A stretch of DNA of 64,000 nucleotides from Gynuella sunshinyii YC6258 (GCF_000940805.1 NZ_CP007142.1:5928593-5992592), one strand, 5' to 3'; numbered from the stretch's first letter, positions 41,903-51,137 are shown. Notes: generated by a model not told the origin, from the letters alone. Made by a program: numbers and translations.

Positions 41903-44353
41903 TTATGCCGGCAATTCCGCAACCAGGCGGATGGATGTGGTCAGCTCTTCCAGCTGGAAGTGCGGTTTTAAGAACATGGTGGCGTTGTAGGCTCCGGGTT
42001 TGCCGGGAATTTCCGTCACCTGAATCTTGGCGGCTCTGAGCGGATAGGAGGCTTTGACATCCTGAGTCGCTTCATCATCCAGCAGAATGTATTGCGATGC
42101 CCAGTCGTTCAGAAAGGTTTCCACATTGGCCCGGGTGAGAAAGCTGCCGACCTTGTCGCGCATAATGACTTTGACGTAATGGGCAAACCGTGAGGCAGCC
42201 AGTACGTAAGGCAACATGGCCGATATGGCGGCATTGCTGTTAGCGGCATCCGATAAATACTTCTTCGGCATATTCGTGGTCTGGCCACCAAAAAACGCGG
42301 CTTGGTTCGTGCCCTTACAATGACACAGGGAAATAAATCCGAGATCATTGAGTTCTTTCTCACGGCGGTCAGTAATGGCCACCTGGGTTGGACACAGCAG
42401 ATTGATATCACCGGAATCGGTTCGATAGGTATAGTTGGGAAGATCCTGTACCAGACCACCGCTTTCGACACCACGGATCGCGGCCGTCCAGCCATATAAG
42501 GTAAATGCCCGCGTTATTCTTTCTGCCAGGATAAACGCCGGGTTGCCCCACAGGCAGTGTTCATAGTCAACCGATCCTACATCCTTAGCTGGCTTACCAT
42601 ATGATTCCAGCACCTGCTCTTCATAACGCATACCTTCAACCGCCATGGATTTTTCACCATAGGGCAAACGCAGCAATACTCTCGGTAACGTCAAGGCGAC
42701 ATATCGGGAATCTTCTTTTTCCCGGAATGAGCGCCATTCGTTGAGTTCAACACTCTCGAAAATCTTGCCGAGGTCTCGGGGTTTGGCGAGTTTTTCGAAA
42801 TTCTCCAGGCCAAACATATTCGGTTCTACCGATGCCAGGAACGGCGCATGGGCAGAAGCCGCCACTTCGGATATTTTGTTGAGTAGATGAATGCTCTCGC
42901 TGTCCCGACCGAAATAATAGTCACCGACCAGCAGACTGTAGGGGTCGCCACCGTAGGTGCCATATTCGGCTTCATAGATCATCTTGAACACTAGGCTTTG
43001 ATCAAACTCCACCGCTTTATCAAGATCGTCGCGTAATTCAGAACGGGACACATTCAACACTCTTAGTTTGAGCATCTTGCCGGTCTCTGATCGTGAAACC
43101 AGATAATGCAATCCACGCCAGGTGGCTTCCAGACTGCGAAAACCTTCACTGTGCATGATGGCATTCAGAGTGAAGCCGATTTGATCATCCAGTTCGGCTA
43201 CTTGAAAGTCGATCAGTTTGGAAAGGTTCAGAGAGGGGACTTTTTGCCGTTCATTAATGGCAACGCGATTGCAAACAACCCAGCCAATCAAATGGTTAAC
43301 ATAGGGTTTCAGTTCATCGGCAACGGTGGCCAGATCGGCCGGCGCTTTATCACCCAGAATGGCGGCAAAATCATCGCCACGCCATAGTCTCATACGATCC
43401 AAAGAACAGCTCTTACGTACTGTGAGCAGCCATTCAATCACCGCCGCATCCTGATCGGCCGGCGCTTTTTGCTCTTCTTCCAAAGCAGCGGCAGCAGCCA
43501 CGGACAGATCAATAAACCACTGTTCAAGTCCTTCGACATCCTGAATGTGCTGACGATAAACATCCATAAATCCCTGATTTCGGGCTTTCAGATTTTCATC
43601 GGCATCCTGATAAGAAGTGCAGATATTATCCAGCTCAGAATGTATGACACCTTCGCGGAAAAAACGACCGAGCAGACTATCGGCTACCAATCCCATCCCG
43701 GAATTGATATCACCCAGAACTTTCTCCACGGCGATCTGGTTAAGCAACTGCTGATCAGCTTCAAACTGAGCTTTTATGGCTTCATCGGTACCACCATAAC
43801 TTAATGTGATGGAGGGAGCACTCCAGCTTTCCGGCTTATCGGCAGGATAGCCGGCGACCAGGGCATCGCGATATTGTTTTCCGGTTTCATCGCAACTCAG
43901 TATCCTGAAGAACAACTCTTCCATGCCGTCGTGACTTTCCACTCTGGCCTGAACGTCACGGATGTGACCGCGACGGGTATAGACCTCGCTCAACGGCGTG
44001 AATCGTTTGACAACCTGTAACGGCGCGAAATGCTCCAGGCGATTAAAACCCAGGGTACCGGTCTTCTCATCACCCGGCTGACCACTGGCATCGAGCAACT
44101 GATATTTGAATTTAATGCCAGGCGTATAAGATGCCATGACAGCATCAAATGTTTCTGCATCGATTTCAACCAGAGCCCGCTCCTTCAACGGCGGTTTGGC
44201 CGACACAGGATTGGGACCGGACAGATCAGAAAAAATACCGACAATAAACGGCAACTCCTTTTTCTCTATAGCGCCACCTGTTTCTACATCGTATGTGATT
44301 TTGACCCTCGGAGGGCGACGACGGGTCAGAACTTTCTGGATACTTTCGGACAT
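41903..44353 (-). CDS. Fused T6SS sheath protein TssB-TssC
   Basis: One uninterrupted frame of 816 residues holds both sheath subunits. Residues 1 to about 165 are TssB (KKELPFIVGIFSDLSGPNPV, EIDAETFDAVMASYTPGIKF). Residues from about 385 to the end are TssC (NAIMHSEGFRSLEATWRGLH, YGTYGGDPYSLLVGDYYFGR, AYNATMFLKPHFQLEELTTS). About 220 helical residues join them. In most systems these are two genes. The fusion puts the TssC N-terminus, the usual ClpV recognition site, inside the chain. No ClpV gene is in the window. Confidence 0.92.
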   Translation of the reverse strand: MSESIQKVLTRRRPPRVKITYDVETGGAIEKKELPFIVGIFSDLSGPNPVSAKPPLKERALVEIDAETFDAVMASYTPGIKFKYQLLDASGQPGDEKTGTLGFNRLEHFAPLQVVKRFTPLSEVYTRRGHIRDVQARVESHDGMEELFFRILSCDETGKQYRDALVAGYPADKPESWSAPSITLSYGGTDEAIKAQFEADQQLLNQIAVEKVLGDINSGMGLVADSLLGRFFREGVIHSELDNICTSYQDADENLKARNQGFMDVYRQHIQDVEGLEQWFIDLSVAAAAALEEEQKAPADQDAAVIEWLLTVRKSCSLDRMRLWRGDDFAAILGDKAPADLATVADELKPYVNHLIGWVVCNRVAINERQKVPSLNLSKLIDFQVAELDDQIGFTLNAIMHSEGFRSLEATWRGLHYLVSRSETGKMLKLRVLNVSRSELRDDLDKAVEFDQSLVFKMIYEAEYGTYGGDPYSLLVGDYYFGRDSESIHLLNKISEVAASAHAPFLASVEPNMFGLENFEKLAKPRDLGKIFESVELNEWRSFREKEDSRYVALTLPRVLLRLPYGEKSMAVEGMRYEEQVLESYGKPAKDVGSVDYEHCLWGNPAFILAERITRAFTLYGWTAAIRGVESGGLVQDLPNYTYRTDSGDINLLCPTQVAITDRREKELNDLGFISLCHCKGTNQAAFFGGQTTNMPKKYLSDAANSNAAISAMLPYVLAASRFAHYVKVIMRDKVGSFLTRANVETFLNDWASQYILLDDEATQDVKASYPLRAAKIQVTEIPGKPGAYNATMFLKPHFQLEELTTSIRLVAELPA

Positions 44354-44368
44354 GGGGGAATCCTAACC

Positions 44369-44638
44369 TCACTGTTTATCGTTAAAATGTGAAGCGCTGA
44401 ATTGCTTTTTCCGATATAGAACCTGACCATCGGTAATGCTCATTTTTTCCACTTCACCCTGTTTTTCCAGATAATCCAGCGCCTGTTGCACCAGTCGGAC
44501 TGAATCATCATAACGTTGTCTTGCCAACCACCACTTGGCAACTCCCTCGACGGTTTCAGCGGCTTCCGGGCGCTGCGCCAGATAACGCAGTATCGCATCG
44601 GCCGCCGATTGATAAGGTTGTGCATCCAAGTCTGGCAC
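44369..44638 (-). CDS. Small winged-helix-like protein, first gene of the T6SS operon (GTG start)
   Basis: The protein has 89 residues from a GTG at 44638, chosen because AGGAG lies seven bases upstream. The ATG at 44695 lies upstream of the sigma-54 promoter and so cannot be the start of that transcript. The sequence (ADAILRYLAQRPEAAETVEG, ALDYLEKQGEVEKMSITDGQ, VLYRKK) has a helix-helix-helix-beta-wing layout like small winged-helix proteins. It may regulate or be a tail accessory. No family assigned. Confidence 0.65.
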   Translation of the reverse strand: MPDLDAQPYQSAADAILRYLAQRPEAAETVEGVAKWWLARQRYDDSVRLVQQALDYLEKQGEVEKMSITDGQVLYRKKQFSASHFNDKQ

Positions 44639-44678
44639 TGTGCTGCTCCTGAAAAGTGGTTTAACACAGATGGGTAAT

Positions 44679-44694
44679 CGCAAGAGTGATGCCA
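44679..44694 (-). promoter_or_regulatory. Sigma-54 -24/-12 promoter of the T6SS operon
   Basis: On the minus strand TGGCATCACTCTTGCG matches the sigma-54 consensus TGGCAC-N5-TTGCW: GG and GC are correctly spaced and only two other positions are off. It lies about 40 bp before the GTG start, leaving a leader of about 30 bases. An enhancer-binding activator would be required. Confidence 0.75.
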
Positions 44695-44842
44695 CAACAG
44701 AAGAAAAAATTTATCCCCTGGAAATCAGTGTCTTATGCCTCACTCTGAACATTAACGGCTTAAAATAAGCGGTCATTTCACCCCACTGACAAGGTTTTGG
44801 ATGGGGTTTTCAAGACCCACCGGGGTCGTTTCACCCATCATG

Positions 44843-44973
44843 GGACACCCACTTTTAGCCACCCATCATGGGACACCCACTTTTAGTGTTGAATCCTTCA
44901 GTGGACACCCACTTTTTAGTGTTGAATCTTTCAGTGGACACCCACTTGTAGAAATGAGGCATTGGACACCCAC
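44843..44973 (-). repeat. Cluster of five GGACACCCAC repeats
   Basis: Five exact copies begin at 44843, 44871, 44903, 44936 and 44964, at spacings of 28-33 bp. The units are longer than the decamer: CCATCATGGGACACCCACTT twice, and TTCAGTGGACACCCACTT twice after GTTGAATC. They match the ends of the RAYT elements and lie between the two divergent sigma-54-type promoters. Confidence 0.95.
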
Positions 44974-45058
44974 CTGACTCTTACCGATGGAAAACAACTC
45001 ATAACGATCAGTCCTTATCTGACGGACAATGCTGTTCAAAGCCATCCAAAAGGCTTAT

Positions 45059-45074
45059 AGGCATGAGTTTCGCA
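45059..45074 (+). promoter_or_regulatory. Sigma-54-like promoter of the divergent cargo genes
   Basis: AGGCATGAGTTTCGCA has GG and GC at the -24/-12 spacing (three consensus mismatches). It lies about 38 bp before the ATG at 45112. Mirror placement to the T6SS operon promoter supports shared control. Confidence 0.5.
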
Positions 45075-45111
45075 TTGATTGTTTATATTAAAGTCAAAAA
45101 AGGATTCCTTT

Positions 45112-45630
45112 ATGTCCGCATGGGACAAACCTCTGGAGATGGCACCGGAAGTTGCAAAGAAAGTAAAAACGCTGGCAGAAGTAAAAGCAGAGGCTGAGAC
45201 CTATGCCCAGACATTTGCGGACCAGCAACGAACAAAACGTGCCGGAGCCATCAAAGACGCTCTCCTGCCGTTTGTTCAGGGGAAACAGGACAGTGGACAC
45301 CGGGATAAAAGCGGAAAAATGAATCTGACGGAAGACACTGTGCCAGCACTGCAGAGACGCTACAGCATTGCCACACTTGATGCTTTTGAGAAATTAATGC
45401 CAAAGAACAGCCACATGCTACGCGGACATGAAAATGACATCACCGGCAAACCCGGATTTAAAGGGAATACACGTGGCCCCTATCTCAATGCCGTATTTGA
45501 TCCCTCAAAAACATCAACACGGCCAGGCATCAATGCTCACCTCAAAATAGGAGAAAGCCAGCACCACAGTAACTATGTAAATGCCTATAGCAATTACATG
45601 GTCAAAAATGCTCCGAAAGAAACGTCATAA
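45112..45630 (+). CDS. Candidate T6SS cargo protein, 172 aa
   Basis: The start at 45112 (MSAWDKPLEMAPEVAKKVKT) follows AAGGA with a seven-base gap. Residues 1-60 are a Lys/Glu/Ala-rich helix. The second half is Asn/Gly/His-rich (GHENDITGKPGFKGNTRGPY). No export signal and no recognised family. Divergent from the T6SS operon under a sigma-54-like promoter, and followed by another such gene. Cargo status is inferred. Confidence 0.5.
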   Translation: MSAWDKPLEMAPEVAKKVKTLAEVKAEAETYAQTFADQQRTKRAGAIKDALLPFVQGKQDSGHRDKSGKMNLTEDTVPALQRRYSIATLDAFEKLMPKNSHMLRGHENDITGKPGFKGNTRGPYLNAVFDPSKTSTRPGINAHLKIGESQHHSNYVNAYSNYMVKNAPKETS

Positions 45631-45727
45631 ATTAATAAAAACAGTAAAAGGGAAAGTAATTAACGGGACACCCAACATAACACGACAAGCGTTAAGCATT
45701 GTCAGCTCTATTCAAGAGGAAACATTT

Positions 45728-46441
45728 ATGTCATCCGGCGAATCAACTCGTAACAAATCCACTCAACGAGTTATCAGACTCGAAAACCCGGATCTACTAA
45801 AGCAACAGAACCATAACGTAGGCCGTAAAAGTACTTTTAACAAAGATCAGGAAATGTTTTCCCCCAGCAAAGCTGTATCAACTGTGACCGAGGTTAATCG
45901 TAAATTGCAGGGTCTTTCCGGTATGCCAAAAGGAATGCTTGAAAGATCGACCCCAAAACTACAGCAGCAGCGTAACGAAGCTCAGCAGGAAGTGGATCTG
46001 GCAATGGGCCGCACGGGTTCAGATTCACAGCGGTTATCCCAAATGATGGATCACAAAGGCAGCAGCAAAGACAGTGCATACGTTTCTTCCACCCCTAACT
46101 GGACAACGGGGCAAGGCAGTCAGGATGAGTGGGGATTGAAAAGGCTCAAAAACTCCGACAACTTTGGTGCCACTGTCACCATTGCCGATGTCGACAGCCG
46201 CCGGGTGCATCTTAACCCGACCAATACTGAAGAAGATGAACTACTGGTTGCAGGCGGCATCAAACGCTCAGAGGTCCGATATTCATTTTGGGCCTACCCT
46301 GATGAAAGCCGGCAAGATGGCGCAAATATGACTGCCGTTCTTTACGACCATAAAAAAGATCAAATGACATTCGACAACGAAGCACTGCGAGGATTTATCG
46401 ACATCACCAACCCCAGGGAAATGACCGGAAAAAAAGAGTAA
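45728..46441 (+). CDS. Candidate T6SS effector, possibly ADP-ribosyltransferase-like, 237 aa
   Basis: The ATG at 45728 follows AAGAGGA. The protein starts MSSGESTRNKSTQRV, polar like its neighbours. In the C-terminal half, SAYVSSTPNW and then HLNPTNTEEDELLVAGGIKR resemble the STS and ExE-(V/L)xxPGGI signatures of ADP-ribosyltransferase toxins (E169, E171). The resemblance is short and unproven. Between this gene and the previous one, GGGACACCCAA near 45664 is a degenerate member of the repeat family. Confidence 0.5.
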   Translation: MSSGESTRNKSTQRVIRLENPDLLKQQNHNVGRKSTFNKDQEMFSPSKAVSTVTEVNRKLQGLSGMPKGMLERSTPKLQQQRNEAQQEVDLAMGRTGSDSQRLSQMMDHKGSSKDSAYVSSTPNWTTGQGSQDEWGLKRLKNSDNFGATVTIADVDSRRVHLNPTNTEEDELLVAGGIKRSEVRYSFWAYPDESRQDGANMTAVLYDHKKDQMTFDNEALRGFIDITNPREMTGKKE

Positions 46442-46772
46442 CTCCAAAAATGCCATGAAATTTAAGGGAGACACCCATATTTGTATTTTTACCTATAGGA
46501 CATCCATGGTAAATGAATGTAACAAAGATATGTAATTGGACACCCACAGTAAATGTTGCAATAAGTGGACACTCATTTAGACCCAGGAGATTTAAAATAC
46601 TCTCATTTAACAATCTAGAGCTCTTCTCTTGTAGATTTAAACACCGAGAAATTCACATTGATTATTTGAATAGTTCAAACGCCCGAAATGGATGTTTATG
46701 CACAGAATATGCAAAATGGGAATGCAGCACGCCCATGAGATCGACAGGTATTTTTTAGTTGAGTTTTGCTTA
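46442..46772. repeat. Degenerate GGACACCCAC repeats, no gene
   Basis: The segment has one exact copy (46538-46547) and degenerate ones (GAGACACCCAT near 46470, GGACATCCATGG near 46498, GGACACTCATTT near 46565). The rest to 46772 shows no convincing ORF. Confidence 0.7.
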
Positions 46773-47743
46773 TTAGCCGGCTAATAAGTTAGGTGGCATT
46801 CGGTTCAGGTTGAAGCAATCTTTGATTTTTTCAAACGATGACTTTTGGCCGGCAAAACATTTGAACTGCTTTTCAAAACGTTGGGTCAAACGATGCCATT
46901 GCGCCTCCGAGATATCCAGACGTGTAAGTATCGGTGGTTGTTGGTTATCAATGAATCCCGGTTTGTCTTCCCGCATGGCTCGTCCGGTCCAATCCACCAG
47001 TTCCAGATAATCTTTGAACGGAAAAGGTATGCCTTCCGGCATCTCTTGTTTGATGTGACCGACAAACGGCATGAGCTCACTCGGTTGTTGACGGTTGTTC
47101 TGGATGGATAGGATACGTTTTTGAATCGAAGTGTGATCGGAGGTTTCAGGAGTGGCTGCGATGTTGGCCCGGACGGGATTGAGGTCGACATAGGCCATGC
47201 CGGCGATGAGTGCTTTTTCGTCCAATAATGCCTGGGATTTAAACCGGCCTTCCCAAAAGCGACAGGTTAATGTTTCGCGCCATTGTTCGACCAATGTCAT
47301 TAATATTTTCTCCTCAGCCGGAGAGAAACGGTCACCGTTAAGGTAACGATGACTCAAGGGAACGCCTTTGTAGAGGCGATGCCAGCGGGTAATAACCTCT
47401 TCCATCGACCATTGTTCGCTTTGCCTGAGATTAACATGGAGTACCACGTGCACGTGGTTGGTCATGACGGCATAGGCACAGATATCAATGGCGAAAATCT
47501 CACCCAACCATAACAAGCGGTCTTCGACCTGGTTTGAGTGAGAGGATCGAAACCACAGAGAAAGGCCCGCCGGACACAACGGGAGATACAATGATAGTAC
47601 GGGGTGGCATCGAGTGATATTTGTGACTTCCTTGATCGGGCCATAACTCCATCCTGATAAATATACAGTATCGAATAATGCCTGCTATCGAAAAATTGAT
47701 CAAGTTTTAAGATGGGTGTCTTTTTTAAGTTAAGTGGGTGTCC
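46538..47743 (-). mobile_element. RAYT element D (divergent subfamily, degenerate)
   Basis: A RAYT pseudogene is flanked on the left by GGACACCCAC at 46538 and on the right by GATGGGTGTC (47711) and GTGGGTGTCC (47734). The 40 bp before the transposase start (CTGATAAATATACAGTATCG) are the same as in A and C. The 3' non-coding segment of A-C is absent. Exact left boundary uncertain. Confidence 0.55.
46773..47644 (-). pseudogene. RAYT transposase, element D
   Basis: The frame starts with [19 protein letters not shown], then breaks near 47530 where about 20 bp are missing. It continues as [20 protein letters not shown] with the HUH site TNHVHVVLH and runs to a full C-terminus (FAGQKSSFEKIKDCFNLNRM). 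In the middle, about 75 bp are lost in frame, removing the ISRFMAVLNEGIAR block. The C-terminal third is the most complete in the window. Confidence 0.85.
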
Positions 47744-47754
47744 CCTGAAACTTC

Positions 47755-47968
47755 CCCTGAAACTGAAATTACGCTGTAGAGGCTCAACTCTTGGAGGAAT
47801 TAAAACGACACCATCAACGGCACCGATTTGCTGCTCAGGCTGGAAACTCCTTAAGTCATCAAAATCCAAAAGCACATGTCCGGGAACAGCACGACTCGCT
47901 GGCACCCAATCGATATCGGAAGCATGGTTTAATAAGGCGTCTCCAATTCCACTCGAAGCACATGGCAA
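47755..47968 (-). pseudogene. Truncated ORF of unknown origin
   Basis: The minus frame encodes [20 protein letters not shown] and then [20 protein letters not shown], protein-like sequence that runs into the repeat block at 47743. It starts just after the stop of the LytTR gene. No family recognised. It looks like an N-terminal or internal piece cut off at the element D edge. Confidence 0.35.
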
Positions 47969-47975
47969 TAAATTC

Positions 47976-48842
47976 TCAAATGACTGCCATCTCCATATAA
48001 GAAGGATCTATATCAAATATCTGAGGTTCACCCTTAATGGTTAATATCACTTGGTTTTCCCGAAACTGATGAACTCCGACAGCTGTGTTAATAATCGCGC
48101 TTCTACTGATATGGCGGGTGCCAGGAAATATAACGGCGATATCACTGAGAGAAGCTCTTATACGAAGTTTTGAACCATCCAGATTTATAAAGTTAATGTA
48201 TGGATGGCTACGTTCGCCATATATCCAGTTATCATGAAAACCAAGTATTCGACGATTATTTCCCATAACTCGATATAAGGACTGCCGTATATCGGATGCT
48301 GTCAATATCACTGATTCTTCATCCTGGTTATTCTCAGGTTTTGGCTTGTATAAAAACAGATAAAAACCTGACAACAAAACTACAGAGAAAGAAACCAAAT
48401 AACATGCATAAATCTTAAAAAAAAGAGGAAAATTAAACTTTGTCTGTGTCAACCATTCAATTTCTCCCAGTAACTTGTCTCCCAGTCGAATATCAACGCT
48501 ACCGCTGTCTTTGGACTTGCGGACCAGCTCCGACAATTTGGTCCCGCTGGAGCAGACAGAAATATTAATGTCAGGAACTTCCTGGAAATTCAGATATTTG
48601 GCAGACAAACAAATAGGAAGATTTGTGGTTTCATAGAGATGATTAGCCCAATTTTCCATACGCCGCTCAAGTGCAGGAACATTGAATTGATAGACATCAT
48701 CCATGAAGGTGTAGGAGGATGTCATATCACGCAGGAATACTGAGGCTCTTGGCGTTGGATTCAACAGATTGACAATGATGGTTGTAATCACAGCGCCTGA
48801 TATTATTGCAGCCAAAATCAGTATTGAGAGATTTAATCTCAT
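47976..48842 (-). CDS. Membrane-anchored LytTR-type transcription regulator
   Basis: The protein has 288 residues. A membrane segment near the start ([20 protein letters not shown]), a periplasmic part of about 110 residues with two Cys, and a second membrane segment ([18 protein letters not shown]) precede a cytoplasmic LytTR DNA-binding domain. Its typical end is [20 protein letters not shown]. Such one-component receptors sense an external signal and bind DNA directly. It lies upstream of the DapB/binding-protein genes on the same strand of the map, but its target is unknown. Confidence 0.75.
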   Translation of the reverse strand: MRLNLSILILAAIISGAVITTIIVNLLNPTPRASVFLRDMTSSYTFMDDVYQFNVPALERRMENWANHLYETTNLPICLSAKYLNFQEVPDINISVCSSGTKLSELVRKSKDSGSVDIRLGDKLLGEIEWLTQTKFNFPLFFKIYACYLVSFSVVLLSGFYLFLYKPKPENNQDEESVILTASDIRQSLYRVMGNNRRILGFHDNWIYGERSHPYINFINLDGSKLRIRASLSDIAVIFPGTRHISRSAIINTAVGVHQFRENQVILTIKGEPQIFDIDPSYMEMAVI

Positions 48843-48988
48843 TTAATATACCCTGGCTAAGCTGCTGATATTTTTCCAGGTCAGCCAATTTCAATATCGA
48901 CACAATGAAACCAGAAATAGAAATTTCTGGATTCACGAAAGTTCATTAAAATCAAGGAATCGCCATCTGGAGAATAAAATTATGAGTG

Positions 48989-49720
48989 TTATTCAAGTAT
49001 ATGCTCTAACCCATAAAACAATTGCTGGTATTGCCCGACTTTCTTACAAGCCAGACATATCCCCGGCATAAACGACTCTCTATGTTGAGAGTTATGTTCG
49101 ATTTTCAGGGTTTCGCTGAGACCTCCGAAAAATACCGTTTGTTGTGCGACGATGCCAGGCAGGCGTATCGAATGGATGGGGACATTCTGTAGAACAGCAC
49201 CTCTGGCACCCGCCAGTAATTCTTTGGAGCTAGTGGGTTGTCTTTCCATCGTACAGGCCTGGGTAATCAGTTCTGCAGTACGAATACCAGTACCGGAAGG
49301 GCTTTCTTCTTTCTTGGGACTGTGAGCCTCTATGATCTCCACATCCGGCAGGTATCGGGCTGCCATTTCGGCAAATTTCATCATCAATACAGCACCAATG
49401 GAAAAATTCGGAGCAATAACACCACCCACTTTTTTCTCTGCGGCCAGCGTCTGTAATTCAGAAACCTGTTGCTGCTGAAAACCGGAGGTTCCGACGACGG
49501 GACAAACACCGGATTCGATAATAGTTCTGGTATTCTGGAAACCGACTGACGCAACCGTTAATTCGACCACAACATCCGGACGCAATTCCTGAATCATGGT
49601 AGCCAGGTCATGTTCACGACCAATGCCTCCTACAAACTCAAGTTCCGGATCCTGACTGACCGCTTTAACTGCCTCTGCTCCCATACGGCCTTTGGCACCA
49701 TTTATCATGACTCTGATCAT
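48989..49720 (-). CDS. dapB: 4-hydroxy-tetrahydrodipicolinate reductase (DapB) homologue
   Basis: The protein has 243 residues from the ATG at 49720 (AGAGGA upstream). The nucleotide-binding start MIRVMINGAKGRMGAEAVKA and the block GTSGFQQQQ...APNFSIGAVLMMKFAE are typical DapB. The catalytic segment reads EAHSPKKEESPSGTG: the first His and the Lys are kept, but the usual second His is Ser and the usual Asp before SPSG is Glu. It normally acts in lysine/diaminopimelate synthesis. Here it is next to a binding-protein gene, away from other lysine genes, and may be a paralogue for another pathway. Confidence 0.85.
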   Translation of the reverse strand: MIRVMINGAKGRMGAEAVKAVSQDPELEFVGGIGREHDLATMIQELRPDVVVELTVASVGFQNTRTIIESGVCPVVGTSGFQQQQVSELQTLAAEKKVGGVIAPNFSIGAVLMMKFAEMAARYLPDVEIIEAHSPKKEESPSGTGIRTAELITQACTMERQPTSSKELLAGARGAVLQNVPIHSIRLPGIVAQQTVFFGGLSETLKIEHNSQHRESFMPGICLACKKVGQYQQLFYGLEHILE

Positions 49721-49751
49721 ATATTTTCCTCTATTGTGAACCAATATCAGT

Positions 49752-50855
49752 TCAGTCAGACTGGCTGATATTGAGGGATGATGGTATGGGGTGGATCTCG
49801 TCTCCCCCTAAGTATTCATAAAAGAAATAGCTTTTCCGACGATAGCCATTTTCTGAAAAGCGGATAGGTTGGCCATCGAAAATGGAGGATCGTTGACTTT
49901 TGGCCAATACTGCCAATGGATTTTCTGTGTCCCGGCTACGCCCCCATTCTGCGGCCAGCGATACCATGTCATACACATAAGCATTTACGAAGGTCGGCTG
50001 ACTTTGTTTATTGCAGCCCTGATAAAAGACCGCCCAGAAATCGTCTTTATATTCGCCCCTGACTTCTCCATCCCAATTTTTCAGAAAAATCATTCGGGTG
50101 CCATTGTTGTCGTTTGTTGGACCGACAATTTCGATAAATTCTTTACGTGCACCAATTGAGTCCGGGCCGATCAAGATGACATTACCATCATCCCTTAGTT
50201 GTCGATAAAGGAGTGCAATTTTAGGGTTTAACAGCGCCGCAAAAACGACATAACCCGATAAATCTGGAAGCTTGACCAGGCTGTCACCAACCACGTTATG
50301 CTCTGTGACAGCAACGGAGGCATTCATGATTTTCAATTGACTCATAAACTGAGCAGACAACTGCTTGGAGTAAGCACTGCTGGCATCGGTAATCACTGCA
50401 AGGGGTCGGGATGGATAGCGCTCCAGGTAAAATTGTGCCAACGCTTCCGCCTGGTCATTATTTCTGGGAAACAGCGACAACCCATCCTTCGGCGTCTTGA
50501 TCACACTGTCACTGGTCGCACTGGTCAGATAGGGAATATGTGCCTCTCTCAAGACAGAGATGGCCGCAATGGCTTCATCGGAAATCAACGGCAATAAAGC
50601 CAGTTCAACGCCATCCTCAACCATTTTTTGTGCCGCAGTCACTGAGCCGATACGACTGCGATGATTTTCATAAATATGAAAAGTAACTCCAGAGCGTTCT
50701 TGGACGGATTCAACGATACACAGTTTTTCTATCGAGCTGGCATCTGCCGCACTCGCGCTGATGCCCCCAAGCATAACCCCGATATTTTGGGCGACCGCCA
50801 AACCGCCACCAGCCAGTCCCAAAAATATACAAATAGCGCGAACAACTTTGTGCAT
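49752..50855 (-). CDS. Periplasmic binding protein, type 1 (Leu/Ile/Val family-like)
   Basis: The protein has 367 residues with an N-terminal signal peptide (VVRAICIFLGLAGGGLAVAQ). The two-lobed type-1 fold is suggested by AAQKMVEDGVELALLPLISD, AHIPYLTSATSDSVI and RPLAVITDASSAYSKQLSAQ. The transporter permease and ATPase genes are not nearby, so it may be an orphan receptor or signal-sensing protein. It ends 32 bp before the dapB start, a likely operon. Confidence 0.75.
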   Translation of the reverse strand: MHKVVRAICIFLGLAGGGLAVAQNIGVMLGGISASAADASSIEKLCIVESVQERSGVTFHIYENHRSRIGSVTAAQKMVEDGVELALLPLISDEAIAAISVLREAHIPYLTSATSDSVIKTPKDGLSLFPRNNDQAEALAQFYLERYPSRPLAVITDASSAYSKQLSAQFMSQLKIMNASVAVTEHNVVGDSLVKLPDLSGYVVFAALLNPKIALLYRQLRDDGNVILIGPDSIGARKEFIEIVGPTNDNNGTRMIFLKNWDGEVRGEYKDDFWAVFYQGCNKQSQPTFVNAYVYDMVSLAAEWGRSRDTENPLAVLAKSQRSSIFDGQPIRFSENGYRRKSYFFYEYLGGDEIHPIPSSLNISQSD

Positions 50856-51137
50856 TCCGAAACACTCTTGTTATATGGCAGGAAAACCCCAAGAGCCGCG
50901 ATAGTACTGAATAAAAGCTAAGTTGTTAACCGTAAGAAATATCGCTTATCTCCTATTAATGCGCACAGTTAATGAACCAGCGCTCTTGTTTCCATCTCTG
51001 AAATATTTATCAATACCCACTCTTCAATCAGGACATCAATCTGTCGGGAATGCTGTAAAAGTTTGATGCTTCAGACATTTTTTCAGAAAACGCAGAGATG
51101 ACTACGAAAGACATTTTCGAAACCTGATTGACGGGAT

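Noticed and set aside
44843-44973. CRISPR array
   Set aside because: The repeats are short and degenerate, spacers are partly similar to each other, the unit also occurs singly across the window, and no cas genes are present.
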